From: Euclidia mi
Taxonomy: Eukaryota > Arthropoda > Insecta > Lepidoptera > Erebidae
Length of the DNA: 64,000 nucleotides
NCBI GenBank assembly: GCA_944739405.2
Contig: OX123183.2
Span: forward strand, 93,448,729-93,512,728
Direction of reading: 5' to 3'
Part shown: piece after piece, positions 33,656 through 47,300 of the stretch
How positions within the stretch are numbered: the first letter of the stretch is position 1
Layout: the number at the start of each line of letters is the position of its first letter
Position numbers and translations under genes: made by a program
The notes under the pieces: model-generated
Told to the model about the DNA's origin: nothing
The model's input: the letters and a program-made list of their open reading frames with translations, nothing else
The model's database searches: none

Positions 33656-36459
33656 TCGTGTCCTTTGAAATCTCTGTATATAGAAACCAATTGTATAGCT
33701 TTCACATTTTCTTATTGTTTAATGTGCGCCGCCGCACATTTAGTGAAGCGCAGCACAGATGCGAATTAATACGCGCGAGTACGCGCGCACGCGCCCGTTT
33801 GCGCTAGTAGTCGCTTCAATCCGCTCAGGAATTGAGTTTTGTTAATTGATATTGAACATTATTTTAAATGTGGATTATAATGGTTTTGCTGTTATTCGAG
33901 AGTCCCGGCGACCGAAAGCATTGCGTAGTCGCGAGTAGTAGCTTCGTTCCGCTACGGAATTTTGTTGTGTTAATTGATTTTGAAAATTATTTGATTGAGA
34001 AAAATGTCAATAACATTTGACAGTGGTAAAATTCTCTCCGCTGCTCTTCGCCACATGTGCGCCGGCCATTATAATGGAAGTTAAGAATTTATGGAAGTAT
34101 TTACTTGTATTTAATCTGCAATATTTTGTTCATACAAGTACACATTTATTAATCAGAAATATCTAGTCTGATTTACTTACGTAAAAATCTAAAAGGAAAC
34201 GTACGATTGTTTATTGCAATTTAAAAATAATTTAACGGTGCTTACACAGTAGGTATACAGGAGGGGATTTTATTTATTTCCAATGCAATAAAACATGATG
34301 TATAAAAGTACTAAAAATATATTTAAACATAAATAGTTACATTCACCTATATACAATATTATTTAGCGTTATAATAAAACTATGTACAATTATTTTGTCA
34401 CTTAGAATACTTAGATCCTAGAAGGCTGTGAAAGTTTGAAGAGGAATGTCTATGGAATGTACCAATGCACTTATTTTTGTACCATTTTATTACATTGTAA
34501 AAGTAGGCCACTGTTGCACTGGTCTTAGAATATAAATTGCTTTTTATTCAATAAGTTTTATTCCAAATGTGGAATAGATTAATATTTTTCGAGTACAACA
34601 TTATTCGCAAAAGCATACATACTAACATAGTGTTTATGCAAATGCATTGTTTCTCTTAAAAATATTTATCGAACTGTAATAAATGTTAAAAGTATAGTAA
34701 AGTGAAACGGTTTCTTACTTTTTTGCAATCAGGTGGAACGGTATGACTATAAATCGATTTTAAAACGACACTAGTGCAACAGTGCTCTACAATACAAAAA
34801 TACTAGTAAGTGCATTTTATTTGTAATTTTAATATCATAATATGTAATTATTTATACCTATATTATTGAAAAATAATACGATCACTTCATGAACCCATCC
34901 GGTATCAAATGTGATACAGTAGCACAATAATGTCCAGAGGCTTTAGTACACACTAGATAATCTAGATATATTATTATGAGCATTTATTTTCATAAATTGG
35001 TCGTATTTTATAATGTCATATATTTGTTAGTATTTTATCTTAGTCTGATGTCTAGTCGGGACAGTATTTTGTAATATTAGACCTAGATTTTATCTATGTC
35101 GCTTTGTTTAAATGTCAGAGTAGGCGTTGCTAATGAAATGGCGCATATTTAGGAGGTATTCGCATAAAATATTGATGAAAAAGTAAAGAACGTTTACGCT
35201 GAACGATATGTCATACAACATTTTATAACACTTGTAGGTACGTAATTTAATTAACTATTAGAATATATTATACGTCCAAATATTGTTTCTGTATGGTCAA
35301 ATTAAAGTGGATCACGAAACCTTCAATAATCAAATACAATGACTTTCGCCCCGTGAGGGTATTTTATGGACAACTTGATTGGCACTTTTTACTTCATTTC
35401 GATTACCACAGAAATTTGTCAGTATAAATTTCTGTAATAAATAGGTACGGATCGCACCACATATGAGGCGTTTACATACTAGTTATATTTCCTGTAATCA
35501 CTATACAGTATTCAAATTTCTATGAATAGGTAACCGTTTGACGTAAACGTTCTTATTTACTCGTTAAAATACATTGTGGTGTGGCAATTGTCTATGGAAT
35601 TTTTACGCAAATATTTGCTTCGCCATTAAGCAAGAAAAATAAAATCAGCTTTCACTTCCTATTCTGTACTGCTTTCAGTGATCATTCATTTGTCCGCATA
35701 TTGCATTGCTAAGTAGTTTACCGTTTAGGTGCTGCAATTACTTTCTGGCTTATGGGTTGCCACACCCATAAATAACAAGGTACCCAATTGTAAAATAATT
35801 TTGAATAGCTTAGTATTTTGTGTAAATGTTATTGTCATATCATTCCTGATAGTACCTATCTACATTTGGACGTTGAACTTCAATTATCATTTGTGACTAA
35901 GTACTTTGTGAACAATTGAATATACTTAAATGTGTTAATAAATGTATAGAAATGTACAACATTTAGTTTTTGTTATGAAAAATTTAATTGTCATAAAACT
36001 ACATTTCATATTATGCCTATTCACATTCAAAATTTCATTTATCGCTCTTAGGGCCACTTTGCACCGCTCTATGATAAGTGCCTATTAAATATTTTTTCAA
36101 ATACCTCAAACAAATTTCGTTTCAGTTTTGAGTTTATCTGGAAAATAGGTCTATGATTAAGGTGGTGAAACTGGGCCTTAATGTAGTAGCATCAAACTAT
36201 AGGTACCTATATTAGTCTACTGTAGTAAGTACCTAGGTATCTATATTCGCATTCGATCATTGTTAGCACTTTTATTATCACAGAAATTGACAATAATGTA
36301 GGGCATAGTATACATAGGCAGCATAAACTATACATACGTAGGTCTTAATACACGATTCACAAGTACGTTAAAATTCATGTACTATTAAAATACACGTTAA
36401 GTAATATAAAGTATCATATTATAATCAGAACTTAGTTTATACCCATATTTCGCCATGAA

Positions 36460-36575
36460 TTTTTAGGTTCCACGTAAAAGGGGGCGAGCCTATTGTCGTA
36501 CTGGGCACATTACCGGTGTAATATTACTCTGCCTACCCCTTCGGGGAAACAGGCGTGAGTCTATAAATATAAACT
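36460..36575 (-). repeat. Interspersed block, inverted copy of 11275-11390
   Basis: GGGGGCGAGCCTATTGTCG and CTACCCCTTCGGGGAAACAG, GCGTGAGTCTAT are the reverse complement of words in the 11290-11390 block. Only the end of the element remains. Confidence 0.7.
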
Positions 36576-37967
36576 TAATTTATCCGCAACCACGACGTGT
36601 ATCCAATATCTAATATATTGAAGATAAGAGCTTATGAATTATTAAAGAGTTATAAAAATATACTAGCTAGTAAATGAATACTCTGTTGTGCCTTGAAATG
36701 CTCAACATATTATAAAGGTTTCATATAAAATCTCATTCATTGAAAGTCAAATTTGAAGAAATTAATTACCTTATCAGGTAATGTACATATTTTTTTGTAG
36801 TTTATGTATAAAAAATATAAAAAATAGAGAGCAGAGTAAGAGGTCCGTTAGGTTTACTGAATGGTAATTTAAACCAACTGTTTTATTTTGGTCGCAAAAA
36901 CAGCCAGAGAACGGCAGTTATATAAGTAAAACATCTCCCAAAAATGTTGGTATACCTAATAAGGGTAGGAAAACACCGATTTTGGCAAACGGGGTTTTTG
37001 GTTTGTACCTACTTATAATTTAAATGTGTACAACATTAGTAACCTTTTCGGATTTCGAAATTCCGTAGATAACAACAATGATAATAAAAAAATATATACC
37101 TATTTTGTATTTGCCCATAGTCTTGTCCAAGTTTCTAGATCTCTAGACTCGACTGCAAAAAGATCTACTTGAGACTTACTCTTTTGTCAAAGGTAAGTTA
37201 GTATGTAAGTCGTTGGCCAAAATTTTTTTCTGGCATCAATATCTTGGTTTTAAGTTTCAAAACATCTTAAATTATTTGGTACACACGTCATCTATACAGC
37301 CGTGCAAGCACCTTCTGCCTTCATTGAACTATGGAATTGAACGCTTATAATACCGAAGAAAGCGTACCGCAATTATTGAAAGTCATTTTAAGTCTGTGGA
37401 TCATACAGATTCATAGAGTCACTTATAAACATTGTGTGGAATTATTCATTTCAGTTGCCAAGGTGCCTGTGTATGGTAAAGTGCATTATTTACCTACTTG
37501 CAATCTTAATGGTCGAATTTATAATTTGGATATTCGATAAATTTTTGGGGTCGTTTTATTAGGCACAAAGCATCACTTAATTCAAAATGGCAATTTTTCA
37601 CTTTGTCATCACTGTGTGCATTTGAGAGCATATACGATTACAAAAAATATGAATTACGATTTTCATTTCTGATAATCTGATATTTCTAAAGTTCTTGCAG
37701 AATATAAAAAAATATATATTCCTATGCAATGAAAGTACCAAACTAAATCATCAAGCTTTCAAACATAACTTCCTTGTGCCATCTTTTTAACCTCTACATT
37801 TATTTCGACCTGTCTATTAACAGAGCTTTAGTAATAAGTATTAACATCATCATTATCAGGTATATTGGAAATGTGATCTTTATTACGTGGCTGTATGCAT
37901 TAAGTATTACCAATAGATACTTCTTCCTTGAGATTAAAGTCTTGTTTAAAAGTAGGTATTGTAACAT

Positions 37968-38312
37968 CTATCTGCATGCCCTATAAACTCTGATTTTTAA
38001 AACTACTATGAGAGATATTTGCAAGATTATTATCCATAGGAATAATGCTAAAAAATCTCTGCTCAGATCTCTGGAGAGTTGTAAATGCTCGAAGTAATCT
38101 TCTGGGTCCTTAAACATGCAGAAAATTTTATGGCATGGCAGTTTTCCTCGATTGAAACCGTATACAGTTTCGAGGAAAGCAGCAAACGCATATCGGAAGT
38201 AAGAAACCAAGGCGAACGGTCGAAGGTAAAAAGGCATTTCGTTGTAAGGTATGAAGAATTCGGAGAACATCAGCATGGGTATGTTGGCGGCCGGGATGAC
38301 GAATAGCCCAAG
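37968..38312 (-). CDS. ABCG last exon, membrane segments 5-6 and C-terminus
   Basis: It encodes LGLFVIPAANIPMLMFSEFF, ALVSYFRYAFAAFLETVYGF, an extracellular loop with two Cys, and a last hydrophobic helix (ALFLWIIILQISLIVVL) before RVYRACR-stop at 37968-37970. Confidence 0.94.
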   Translation of the reverse strand, partial: LGLFVIPAANIPMLMFSEFFIPYNEMPFYLRPFALVSYFRYAFAAFLETVYGFNRGKLPCHKIFCMFKDPEDYFEHLQLSRDLSRDFLALFLWIIILQISLIVVLKIRVYRACR

Positions 38313-41300
38313 CTGAAACAAATAATATTAGATCAGTAGTTATCCTATTTGACACAAAGGCCAGCCCATAGAGCCCACAGAGTTGTGTATCAAGTTAAGA
38401 CTCGCGTTTGACTGCACTCTGGACTCTCAAGTTATGAGCATAACGAAGCCGTGAAATTCAGTCGAGTATGTAAAAATCGACTCCCGGGCTCGAGTTTTCT
38501 CCAACACTACTTCTAAAAGATTTTACAACAAATGATTGATCACAATACGTTAATTTATACGTAGCGTTATAAAGTCAGTATTAAAGATAATTTGAAACAA
38601 ACAGTATTTGGACAATAAGAAACATGCATAGTTATTAAGCATAGGTACCTTCATTCCACAAGCGGCGCCTATTACAAATCCAAACGTTTGTGCGAGTATG
38701 GTGACGAGAGCGCAGGTGAGCCACGCTAGGCCCATGCGATACGGATCCAGCGGCTGTGACGTGAGGTACCACGCCGGGAATAGGAACACCGTCGCACATA
38801 ATAACTGAAATAAACAATAACAACGTAAGTTAATAAAATAAAGTACCTATTTCTGGTTATTGAGAAATCGGCTATGTTATTGTAATAAACAGAAATTCGG
38901 CGCTGAACGGTACGATGAACTTGTTAAAACAGTCTTGCACTAATTAGGCTAAGACTGTGCCGAGCATATTGTGAATAACCAAGATATGAGGCACGTAAGG
39001 CCACTTTCATCGCTGCGGCAGCGCTCTACCCACTGTGCTCTGTTTTTACCAACTTCAAAACAGGAGCTTCTTCTTTCTCTAAACGTTATCCCAGTTTCAG
39101 TCTGGGGTCCGCTTTCTAGTCTAACCGGATTTGGCTGAATATTAGCTTTTCCACGGAGCGACTGCCTGTCTGACCTCCGCAACCCGAAGGGATAGCGATA
39201 TTCCATGGTTTAGACTAGTGTCAGTTTATTTAGAAGGTACTGACGCCCTGTAACGACTGTCAAAGATCTTCATGACAACCGGGACCGACGGCTTAACGTG
39301 CTCTCCGAGGCACGGGACAAGCGATAATTAACAATTCAATACGCACATAACTCCTAAAAGTCATTGGTGCGCGCCGTGGATTCGAACCTGATACCCTCTG
39401 CATGGCAGTCTGTTGGTATATCCAATCGGCTATCGCTGCCTAACTTCAAAATATGAGCTTATTCGGCAGAATTAAATAGACCTGCTGAATGAGCTGGCTC
39501 GTACCTACTATTAGCGTAAAGTTACTTGATATACCTACTAGTTTAGGCGTCGGCTGTGTTTAGGTCTGAAGATACGATAATAAGAGATTTATGATCGTCT
39601 AATGAACAGTGGTGATGCCGAATGCCTATATATGCTCTTCCTTATTTCCCCAGTTTCATTTCTGCGCCTGCTCCGTTGCTCCTAGTTGCAATGCCTTCAC
39701 GCTCTTTGATTGGACCAAACTTTAAAATATGCATTCTACGTTCATTGTCGTTACTTATTGCGTCCTTAAGTTAATATTGGACCCGAGAGACGTTGATTTT
39801 ACTAGGATATTTCTGTTCCATAATATTGTTTAGGATAATATTGTTTAGGTACAGTTTGTAAAATGTTTTTAATACCTACCTGTATTGGTAAGTCAACAAT
39901 GATTTTGGAGGCGCAGTAGACTGGAAGTGAATACCATTTGTTGAGATGTTCATGAAGGACCACTTTTGCTTCCACTGGGACTGAAAAAGAGAGGGAGTAG
40001 GATTAAACATCTTAATAAATGTTCAATAAAGCTTTTTCCTTGTAACTTCTAAACACGACTCTACTGACCATGATAATGACTAAGCCAAAAGTTCAATGTA
40101 CCTACCAACTAATTCGTAATGTTGATTTCTTTGTTCTTCATCCGATAATGTTGATCTCTTTTGTGATATTAAGGTGATTGTTATGTGACAATCTCGGCTC
40201 TAGGAGAAAAATCTGTGTTGCAGCGTGCTAAGTTCGAGTTCTGTCTCATCTCGATGAGACGTGCGGCGCCGTTCTAATCGAGAATTACTCTTCGTGAAAG
40301 TTGATGAGAGCACATGGCTTTTTTAACGAAATGTGCACCTAAACCTAAGGTTTACTACTTATGTGGCAAGTTAAAATCGAAGTAAAAACCCAACTTACAT
40401 GTGTGTATAGTAGGCATAGCGTTTGAGAAGAACAGGAACAGTAGGAAGAAGAAGAGGCACCCTGTATTGGAGATCATTCGGCCGGCATCAGCGCCCGCGC
40501 CCGTGTACAATGCACCCAGGAGCAACGCTACTATGAAGTGGCACGCCAGTCGCACCTGGAACCAAATGAGAATATTCGTCATTTTCAGCTCGGCACATCA
40601 GCGGAACTCGTGACCAAAAAAAATTATTTTGTTACCGCAAAATTTCATTGCCGAAATGAAATAACTATTTCTAGACACCCAGAAAAGTAAGATAAATCGT
40701 ATGACAAATCTCACCTTAAATCTCAAACCTGTAGTTAGCTCTACCATAGAGCATAGATATATTTAAATAGAGGCACATTTCTTATGGGCGCTCTGTAGAC
40801 CTGTGCTGTAAACAAACTTTCTGTGACCAGTGTGACCCATATTGCCGCTTGGCGGCGTGGTAGTCGCGCTGTGACAGCTGACACTACGAGTGCAAGAGAG
40901 ACGAAAGATTCTCCTGTGTATCTTAACTACGAGAGCAAGAGAGACAGAGAACGACGCCAGCGCCGCCAACGACGCCAACAACGTACTGCACTGACAACCG
41001 TCAACACGCCAGTTGGAATCGGCACACGAAATCTTTAAGAAATGCGCTTCTATTATGTAAATCTGTATTCATTGGCTCTACTATGTTTTCTTTTACGTGA
41101 TTGTACTAAGGTCGTAGACGTCTATCGTTTGAGCTGCTGATAAAGTTAAATACACAAAGAACAATTGTCATTTGGTGGCCCAACTGTATACGTACCTAAA
41201 TAGGTTAAATTGTTTTGGGCTTAGCGTGCATTTTTCCATGGACCCAATTTAATTTTAAGAAGTCAAGTGGGTGTTAGTGTAAAGTAAATCCTAGTTTGTG

Positions 41301-44300
41301 CGGTCGCAGCCCTTCTCCCGCGGCCGTCATCGTCAATGGACTAGGTACTACTGCTATCATCAATCTGTCTTGAATCTTGACTAGGTACTTGTATCTATCA
41401 CTCATTGTTTTAAACATAATCATTCAACACGTAGGTACTTAGCATTTTATTAGAGGCTATATAAACTTAGCTAGGTACTTAAATGCGTTTATGATGTTTT
41501 AAATAAGTATTTGCCCTACGCCGTGTATAATATTCTAAATAAATGTTCTCATGGAATTTAAAATTTGTGCAGCAGTTTTGTCGTAACATGTAGACGTACC
41601 TGTGTCAAGTACACGTCCCTAACTACACCGATGCAACACCTCCAGAGCAAAGCATTTAGTTGCTGGAATACGTTGGCAGTATAGCCGCTCGAAGGAACGG
41701 AATTCGGACTTAACAAAGCCTCGGCTTCTGGTGATATTCCTGTAAAAGAAAAATATAAATCATAAGTATTAAGTATATTCTGAACTAGATGGAGGCCGAG
41801 ACAAAGACAATACTATTCTAACCAAACTGTTGCCTGCATAAGATTAATGCTGCATATAGATTAATTTAATTACAGACAGGCAAATAGGAAGGTACCTAAT
41901 CAGATTTGCCCTGAGTGATAGTATGGAAGATATCACGTATCTATTCAGAACCACGGAAAATATTACATAAGTAGGTACTAAATATTGGAAAAGCAGATTA
42001 TGCGTTCTTAAGATTAGGAGTTAGGATAGGTAGGTACATCTGTCGTAAAAAAAATTGTATCTGAGGTACCGACCTTTTGCATTTCCATTCTGGACATCAT
42101 TTTTTGCGATCTTCTTCATTTCTTGAGCATAACTGTGAGCTTCATTTTCTAAGAGATTCTTGTTACCCGTGTGTTCGTCACTTGCTATTTCTAGTACTGG
42201 AAAAAGAAAATACTATGTTATTGTTCACTTCAGTTTACAAAATTCAAAAACAAGTAAGTAGATCATCTTTGTTTTCCTACTCCTCGCGTCGTGTTCCTCA
42301 TTACTGAGGGTCGTGATTCCCCCGATGGGAGATCAGTTTTTCTTTTATGATGCTCCTCCATCTGTGTCTGTCCTGGCGACGTGAAGAGCATCATGCAGCT
42401 TGGTGTTCAGCGTTGAGCGTATTTGGTCAGACCATCTTATTGGGCTGCGACCTCTCGGCCGCCTGCTATCGACTTTGCCAGTGACCATTAGCTGCTCGAG
42501 GTTATGGCCATCTTTCTGGGCAATGTGGCCAAAGAACTCCAAGATTCTTCGCAGGCCTGGTGGAGAGCCTGATTTTGATATTGAGCTCTCGAAGGATAGA
42601 CTCGTTTGTGCACCAGCACCACATCTCAAACGCGTCAATGCGATTACGATCAGCCTTCCTTAGCGTCCACGTTTCTGAGCCGTAGCTAAAGATGGAGAAA
42701 ACTAGGGAGTTAACCAGCTTAATCTTCGTCTGTCGTGATATGTTGCGGTCCTTCTATATTCGCTGTAGCTGGGTCATTGCACTTTTGGCCATACCAATAC
42801 GTCTCCTGATTTCCTTTTCGCAAGCGGCTGTGTTGCTGATAGTAGTGCCTAGGTAAATGAAGTTAGGTATCAACCTTTTCAAGGGACAGAGCGCCCGTGA
42901 TCTGGAGCGAATTAGTGCGGTCTACCACCATGATTTTGGTTTTGGAATGGTTTATTTAAGAACCAATTCTATGGTGATCCTTTCCATTCTGTTAAGGCTT
43001 ACCATTTCCTCTTCATTCGCGGCCAAGAGCGTTGTATCGTCTGCATAAGGAAGGTTTGTAATTCTGGTGCCACCTACAGTGACACCAGCTTTCCAGTTTT
43101 CTTTTCAAAAGTTCGCCTGATGATGTATTCTCCGTAAACATTAAATAGAATAGGAGATAGGATACAGCTCTGTCTTACACCTTTTCCACATCTGAATGGC
43201 TCCGACGTCATATTTGCGACTTTCACAACGCTCTGGTTGCTTTGGTAGAGTGACTGGCTCAGTAAAACCAGATGTTCCGGTACTCCGAGTTCATTTAGTA
43301 CCTTCCATAAGACCGACCAGATGATACAGTCAAAGGCTTTACTATAGTCAATAAAACACAAGATGACAGGAGTGTTGAATCCGTAGGACTTTTCGATCAA
43401 TTGGCGAATGTTCAAAACCGGCCTGCTCCTGTGGTATTTGCCAGTCCAAGAAGTAGCGTATCCTGCTATTGATGATATTATAGTAAAATCTTGCTGGCAT
43501 GTGATATGAGGGCGAGAGTTCTGTAGTTGTCACATTTGGAAGTGGAACCTTTTTTGTGCAGTGGCTGTATAAGGTAAAGGCTCCTTATACCGAGGTATTT
43601 CGTGACATTTGGAAGCAAGCAGGAAAAATAAGCATTTGTAAATATTTTAGCCTATGTAAAAATATTATTTCAGCTAAAATGGACATTAAATTTTGTATAA
43701 CTTCTATTATTATGTGACTTTTCAAAAGATTCATTCATGAAAAAAAATTGTTTTATACCAAAGTCGATTTTCCCTAATTCCAAGGTATTTTCAGGCTTGA
43801 AACTTAATACCGCGGTAGTCGGTTCCTAATTCCAAGGTAGAAAAAAAGGAGTTAATTGGTTCCGTACAGCCATTTTATAAGTTAAATAATAATAGTAAAA
43901 TAGTAGTGCTATTTATTAAAAATATGCTCTTACTCTAGTCACAAAGGAGTTTTTAAATAAAATAATAAATGTTTAAAAAAGTTTGATTAAATTTCAAGTA
44001 GATAGTTTACTTATTCTAAATTATTAATAACACACATATTCGTTCATATAAAATTTGAATATATCTTAGTAGGTAGGTATCAAGAAACTCCAAAATGCGG
44101 CTAAGCGCAAACGCTAAATTGTAGCGGGGCGGCCGGCGCGTGTATAAAGGATTCCGATATGACGCGAAAGTTTTGGTCTAAGGAACCCTAAAATACTATT
44201 TGTGGTTGCCATACCTCGGTATAAGGCTCTATGAAGATCCTTATACGGAGGCATACCCTTGGTATTAGGAGATGAGTATACAAAAATCCTACCTCGGAAT

Positions 44301-47300
44301 TAGGAGAAATTCCTGTAATTTGTAATCCTATTCCGACCCGAAAAAATTGGGCCGAATAAATAACTTATTCAATTCTTACTGGTACCAACATTTCTGTGAT
44401 TGAAAAGTGTTAATATCAGTCAAAATCTGTACAAAATAATTACATTTTATTAGACTAAAGAGCTACTTCTTATTTACGCCTTTCCAAGAAAATGTTGTTT
44501 TCTGGATCATGTTTGACAACAATTAATAAGATTTCTATCCAATAAAACATACCACGGAATTAGGTTTTAACTTCGAAAGAATAGGTATTAATAAATTTAA
44601 ATGAACAAACGCCTCATTAAAAAAAATGTATTAAAAGTAATAAGCAAGTGAATACGATGTAGTGTTTCTCCTATTACCGGTGGTACCTCCGAATTAGGAA
44701 CTACGCTTAAAAAACGTACCCTAACTCCGTGGTATTTTGTTTTATATTTTTAGATACTAAATCAATTTAAAACATAAATTATCTTGATAATAATGGCAAG
44801 TAAAATAACACAAAATACTGACAAATTGCTTACCTTCAGTACCTTATGTTAAAATCACAACAAAAACTTACGTTAAAAAAATGAGCTCACTTACCTAACA
44901 GGATCCGTGTTTGTATGAAAAAACCACTCGGGTCGACACCGTGGCAGAGACTGATTGATTTTAGCTAGTTGCTCCGGGGTTACACTTACGAACTTCACGT
45001 ATGTGAGCAAGTTTGAAACATGGAATGAGTGAATCCTGTTTATAAGTAGTTACATAATAATATTCAAAAGATAAGAGCGAAAACAAAAATACCTCGGAAT
45101 TAGGAGCCGATTTTGACTACCTCGGTATTAGGAGCCTTTACCTTAATCGATTTAGCCCAGTCCTCCGGCCATTCACCTGTACGCCAGATACTGTCACATA
45201 TTTTATGGATTGCACTTGCTCCTGTTGTCCCCATTGCCTTTATAATCTCAGCCGTTAACTGATCAGGACCGAGAGCTTTCCTATCTTTGAGTGCCGTGAT
45301 TGCAGCCATAATCTCTGATAGCAATATGGGCGGTTCCAAAGTTACATTGTCCCATGATGTTGACACGTGCGCTAGTGTGAGAGTGTGAGGATTTCTATAG
45401 AGATCCTCGCAATATTTGCGCCATGTTTCTGCTATTGCGTTCAGATCTGTGAGTCGGATTCCAATCTCATCATCAACGATCCAAGTTTTCAGTTTAAACT
45501 GTTTCGAGAGGAATTTGACTTTCTTGGACAGATCTGAACTTTGTATCTTAATAATAATAATTATTATTTATTTTCAAAAAGTTTTATACAATTTTTTTCA
45601 ACTGCAATAACTTTACCAGCTAAATGACTATTTACACATAAAATAAAACAATAATTTCTATACTTAAATAACTTAAAATACATTAAAAGAAAAATAAAAA
45701 AAGAAAGGAAAATTAAATTTAGAGGGCGTCATGGAAATCCTCCACATCGCCGTCAATTGGGAGCGTGCCCAGAATGCTGGCAGCATTGCCACGTTGTATG
45801 GCAATGCTGATCTTTTGCGCCAAATACAGGCCAGTCTTCTGGTCACGCGAGGCGTCGACCAGTCTCTTTGAGAGATCTCTAAAAAGAGATCGCGCACTTG
45901 GACCCCATGGTCCCAATGTTTCGACTCCAAACGGCTCAAATACATAATCTCCTATTAGATTTATGTATTTGCGCCGTTTGAGAGTCTCCGCTGTAGCCGC
46001 AGCAGCGCCCGCACAACCCGCTGTGCTAGGAAGATGAGATGGCGCAAGGGTGTCGACACAAGTTGCGTCCCACACCAAAGGCCTACCCAGCTTCCACGGC
46101 AGTAAAGACATACCGTCTGGTCTTTTGCCATCGTCGCGTGCCAAGCCCTGAGGTTCAAGTTGGGCTGGAACGCCAGCGGTGACAAGAGCCCGGCGAAGTA
46201 TGTCATTGAGGTTGGCGTGTCGTGAAATACGACCTGCGCTCCTGCAGCATGACAGACCATGGTGACCAAGGCTGTCGACGGCCTCCCCACAGTGACAGCG
46301 ATGCGGAGAGACACATTGCGCACCTAAACGAAGGCAAGAAGCAATACGGAAAGTCGTATCGTCCAACATGGTACCTACGTTGGACGATGGCAGTGCCTGA
46401 AGCCAAAGACCCGACTCCCATTTTCCCACAGCCAGGAAACGAGCACGCTCCGCAGCATTGGACGACGTACTTAAGAGATTTTCTCGTACCACGCTGCAAA
46501 GCGGCCCGTCCCACTGCCTCTGTGAAGATGGATTTCGGGGTAACTCGGTGCTTGGACAAGCCATTCTCCAAGCATTCATAGCATCGATCTTACACGGCAC
46601 CTCAGGATCGACCAGTTTTTCAAAAAGCCAATACAATTTGTCCATCTCAAGTAAACATAAAATCACAGTAATTAGGTACAACGCTATGAACATTTAATGA
46701 GATAGAGTGAACGTCAGTGTTTGTGCTCTTGAACGCATGGTCTTCAATTTCCTGGCAAATTTTGTGCACATAGTTGTTTTTGTCACGCCGGCATGATAGC
46801 TGAATTATTATAATTTTAAATGTAGCAAAAAATATAAAAGTAAAATGTTGCGATGCGGACGTTGATTTTTAGTCAAGGTGTTTAAAAAAATCAGTAAAAA
46901 TATTCCACACTCGCATTGAAATAAATGAAACGTCTTTACTTGCTTTTGTACCTAACGATATTAACATCAATGGAGCCGAATATGATCATTTAGATAAAAG
47001 ATCCGACTTTGGTCTCAGACCACCAATTCTCGGTAGCGCCCCAAGTAATTCGACAACAATGTCTTCGTTCGTTTTATCGCCAGCTAGCACTAAGACGTCA
47101 CTGAACTTGATTTGTTTTTTGAATTGGTGGTAGATGGCATGTAGTTGTTAGACCGCTGAAAGTCACTGGGCTGCGCTAAGAACTCAAATCTACAATCTAT
47201 TTGAAGATACTCACAATAGTCAGCGACATTGTAATACTGAGGACATATGTAGCCAGCTCTAGCCAGCGCATCAGGCACGTCGACCACAGTTCCCGCGTAC

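Larger units (their letters stand above)
31000..37967. other. Convergent intergenic spacer between TMEM62-like and ABCG genes
   Basis: No conserved coding exon was found on either strand. Possible polyadenylation words (AATAAA) for the + strand gene occur near 31527 and 31675, and for the - strand gene (TTTATT on +) at about 37799 and 37884. The interval is AT-rich with small minisatellites, one hairpin repeat and a CG-rich patch at 33725-33830; these are listed separately. The 96-aa frame at 31080-31370 (-) matches nothing I know. Confidence 0.5.

Noticed and set aside
46222..46581. 119-aa + strand frame
   Set aside because: It is the antisense shadow of the retroelement frame at 45719-46693.
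47090..47214. Extension of the ABCG exon to the stop at 47090
   Set aside because: A GTGAGT donor at 47214 joins in phase to an exon encoding LLEIASDE, which restores the conserved region after the H-loop; the extension resembles nothing known.
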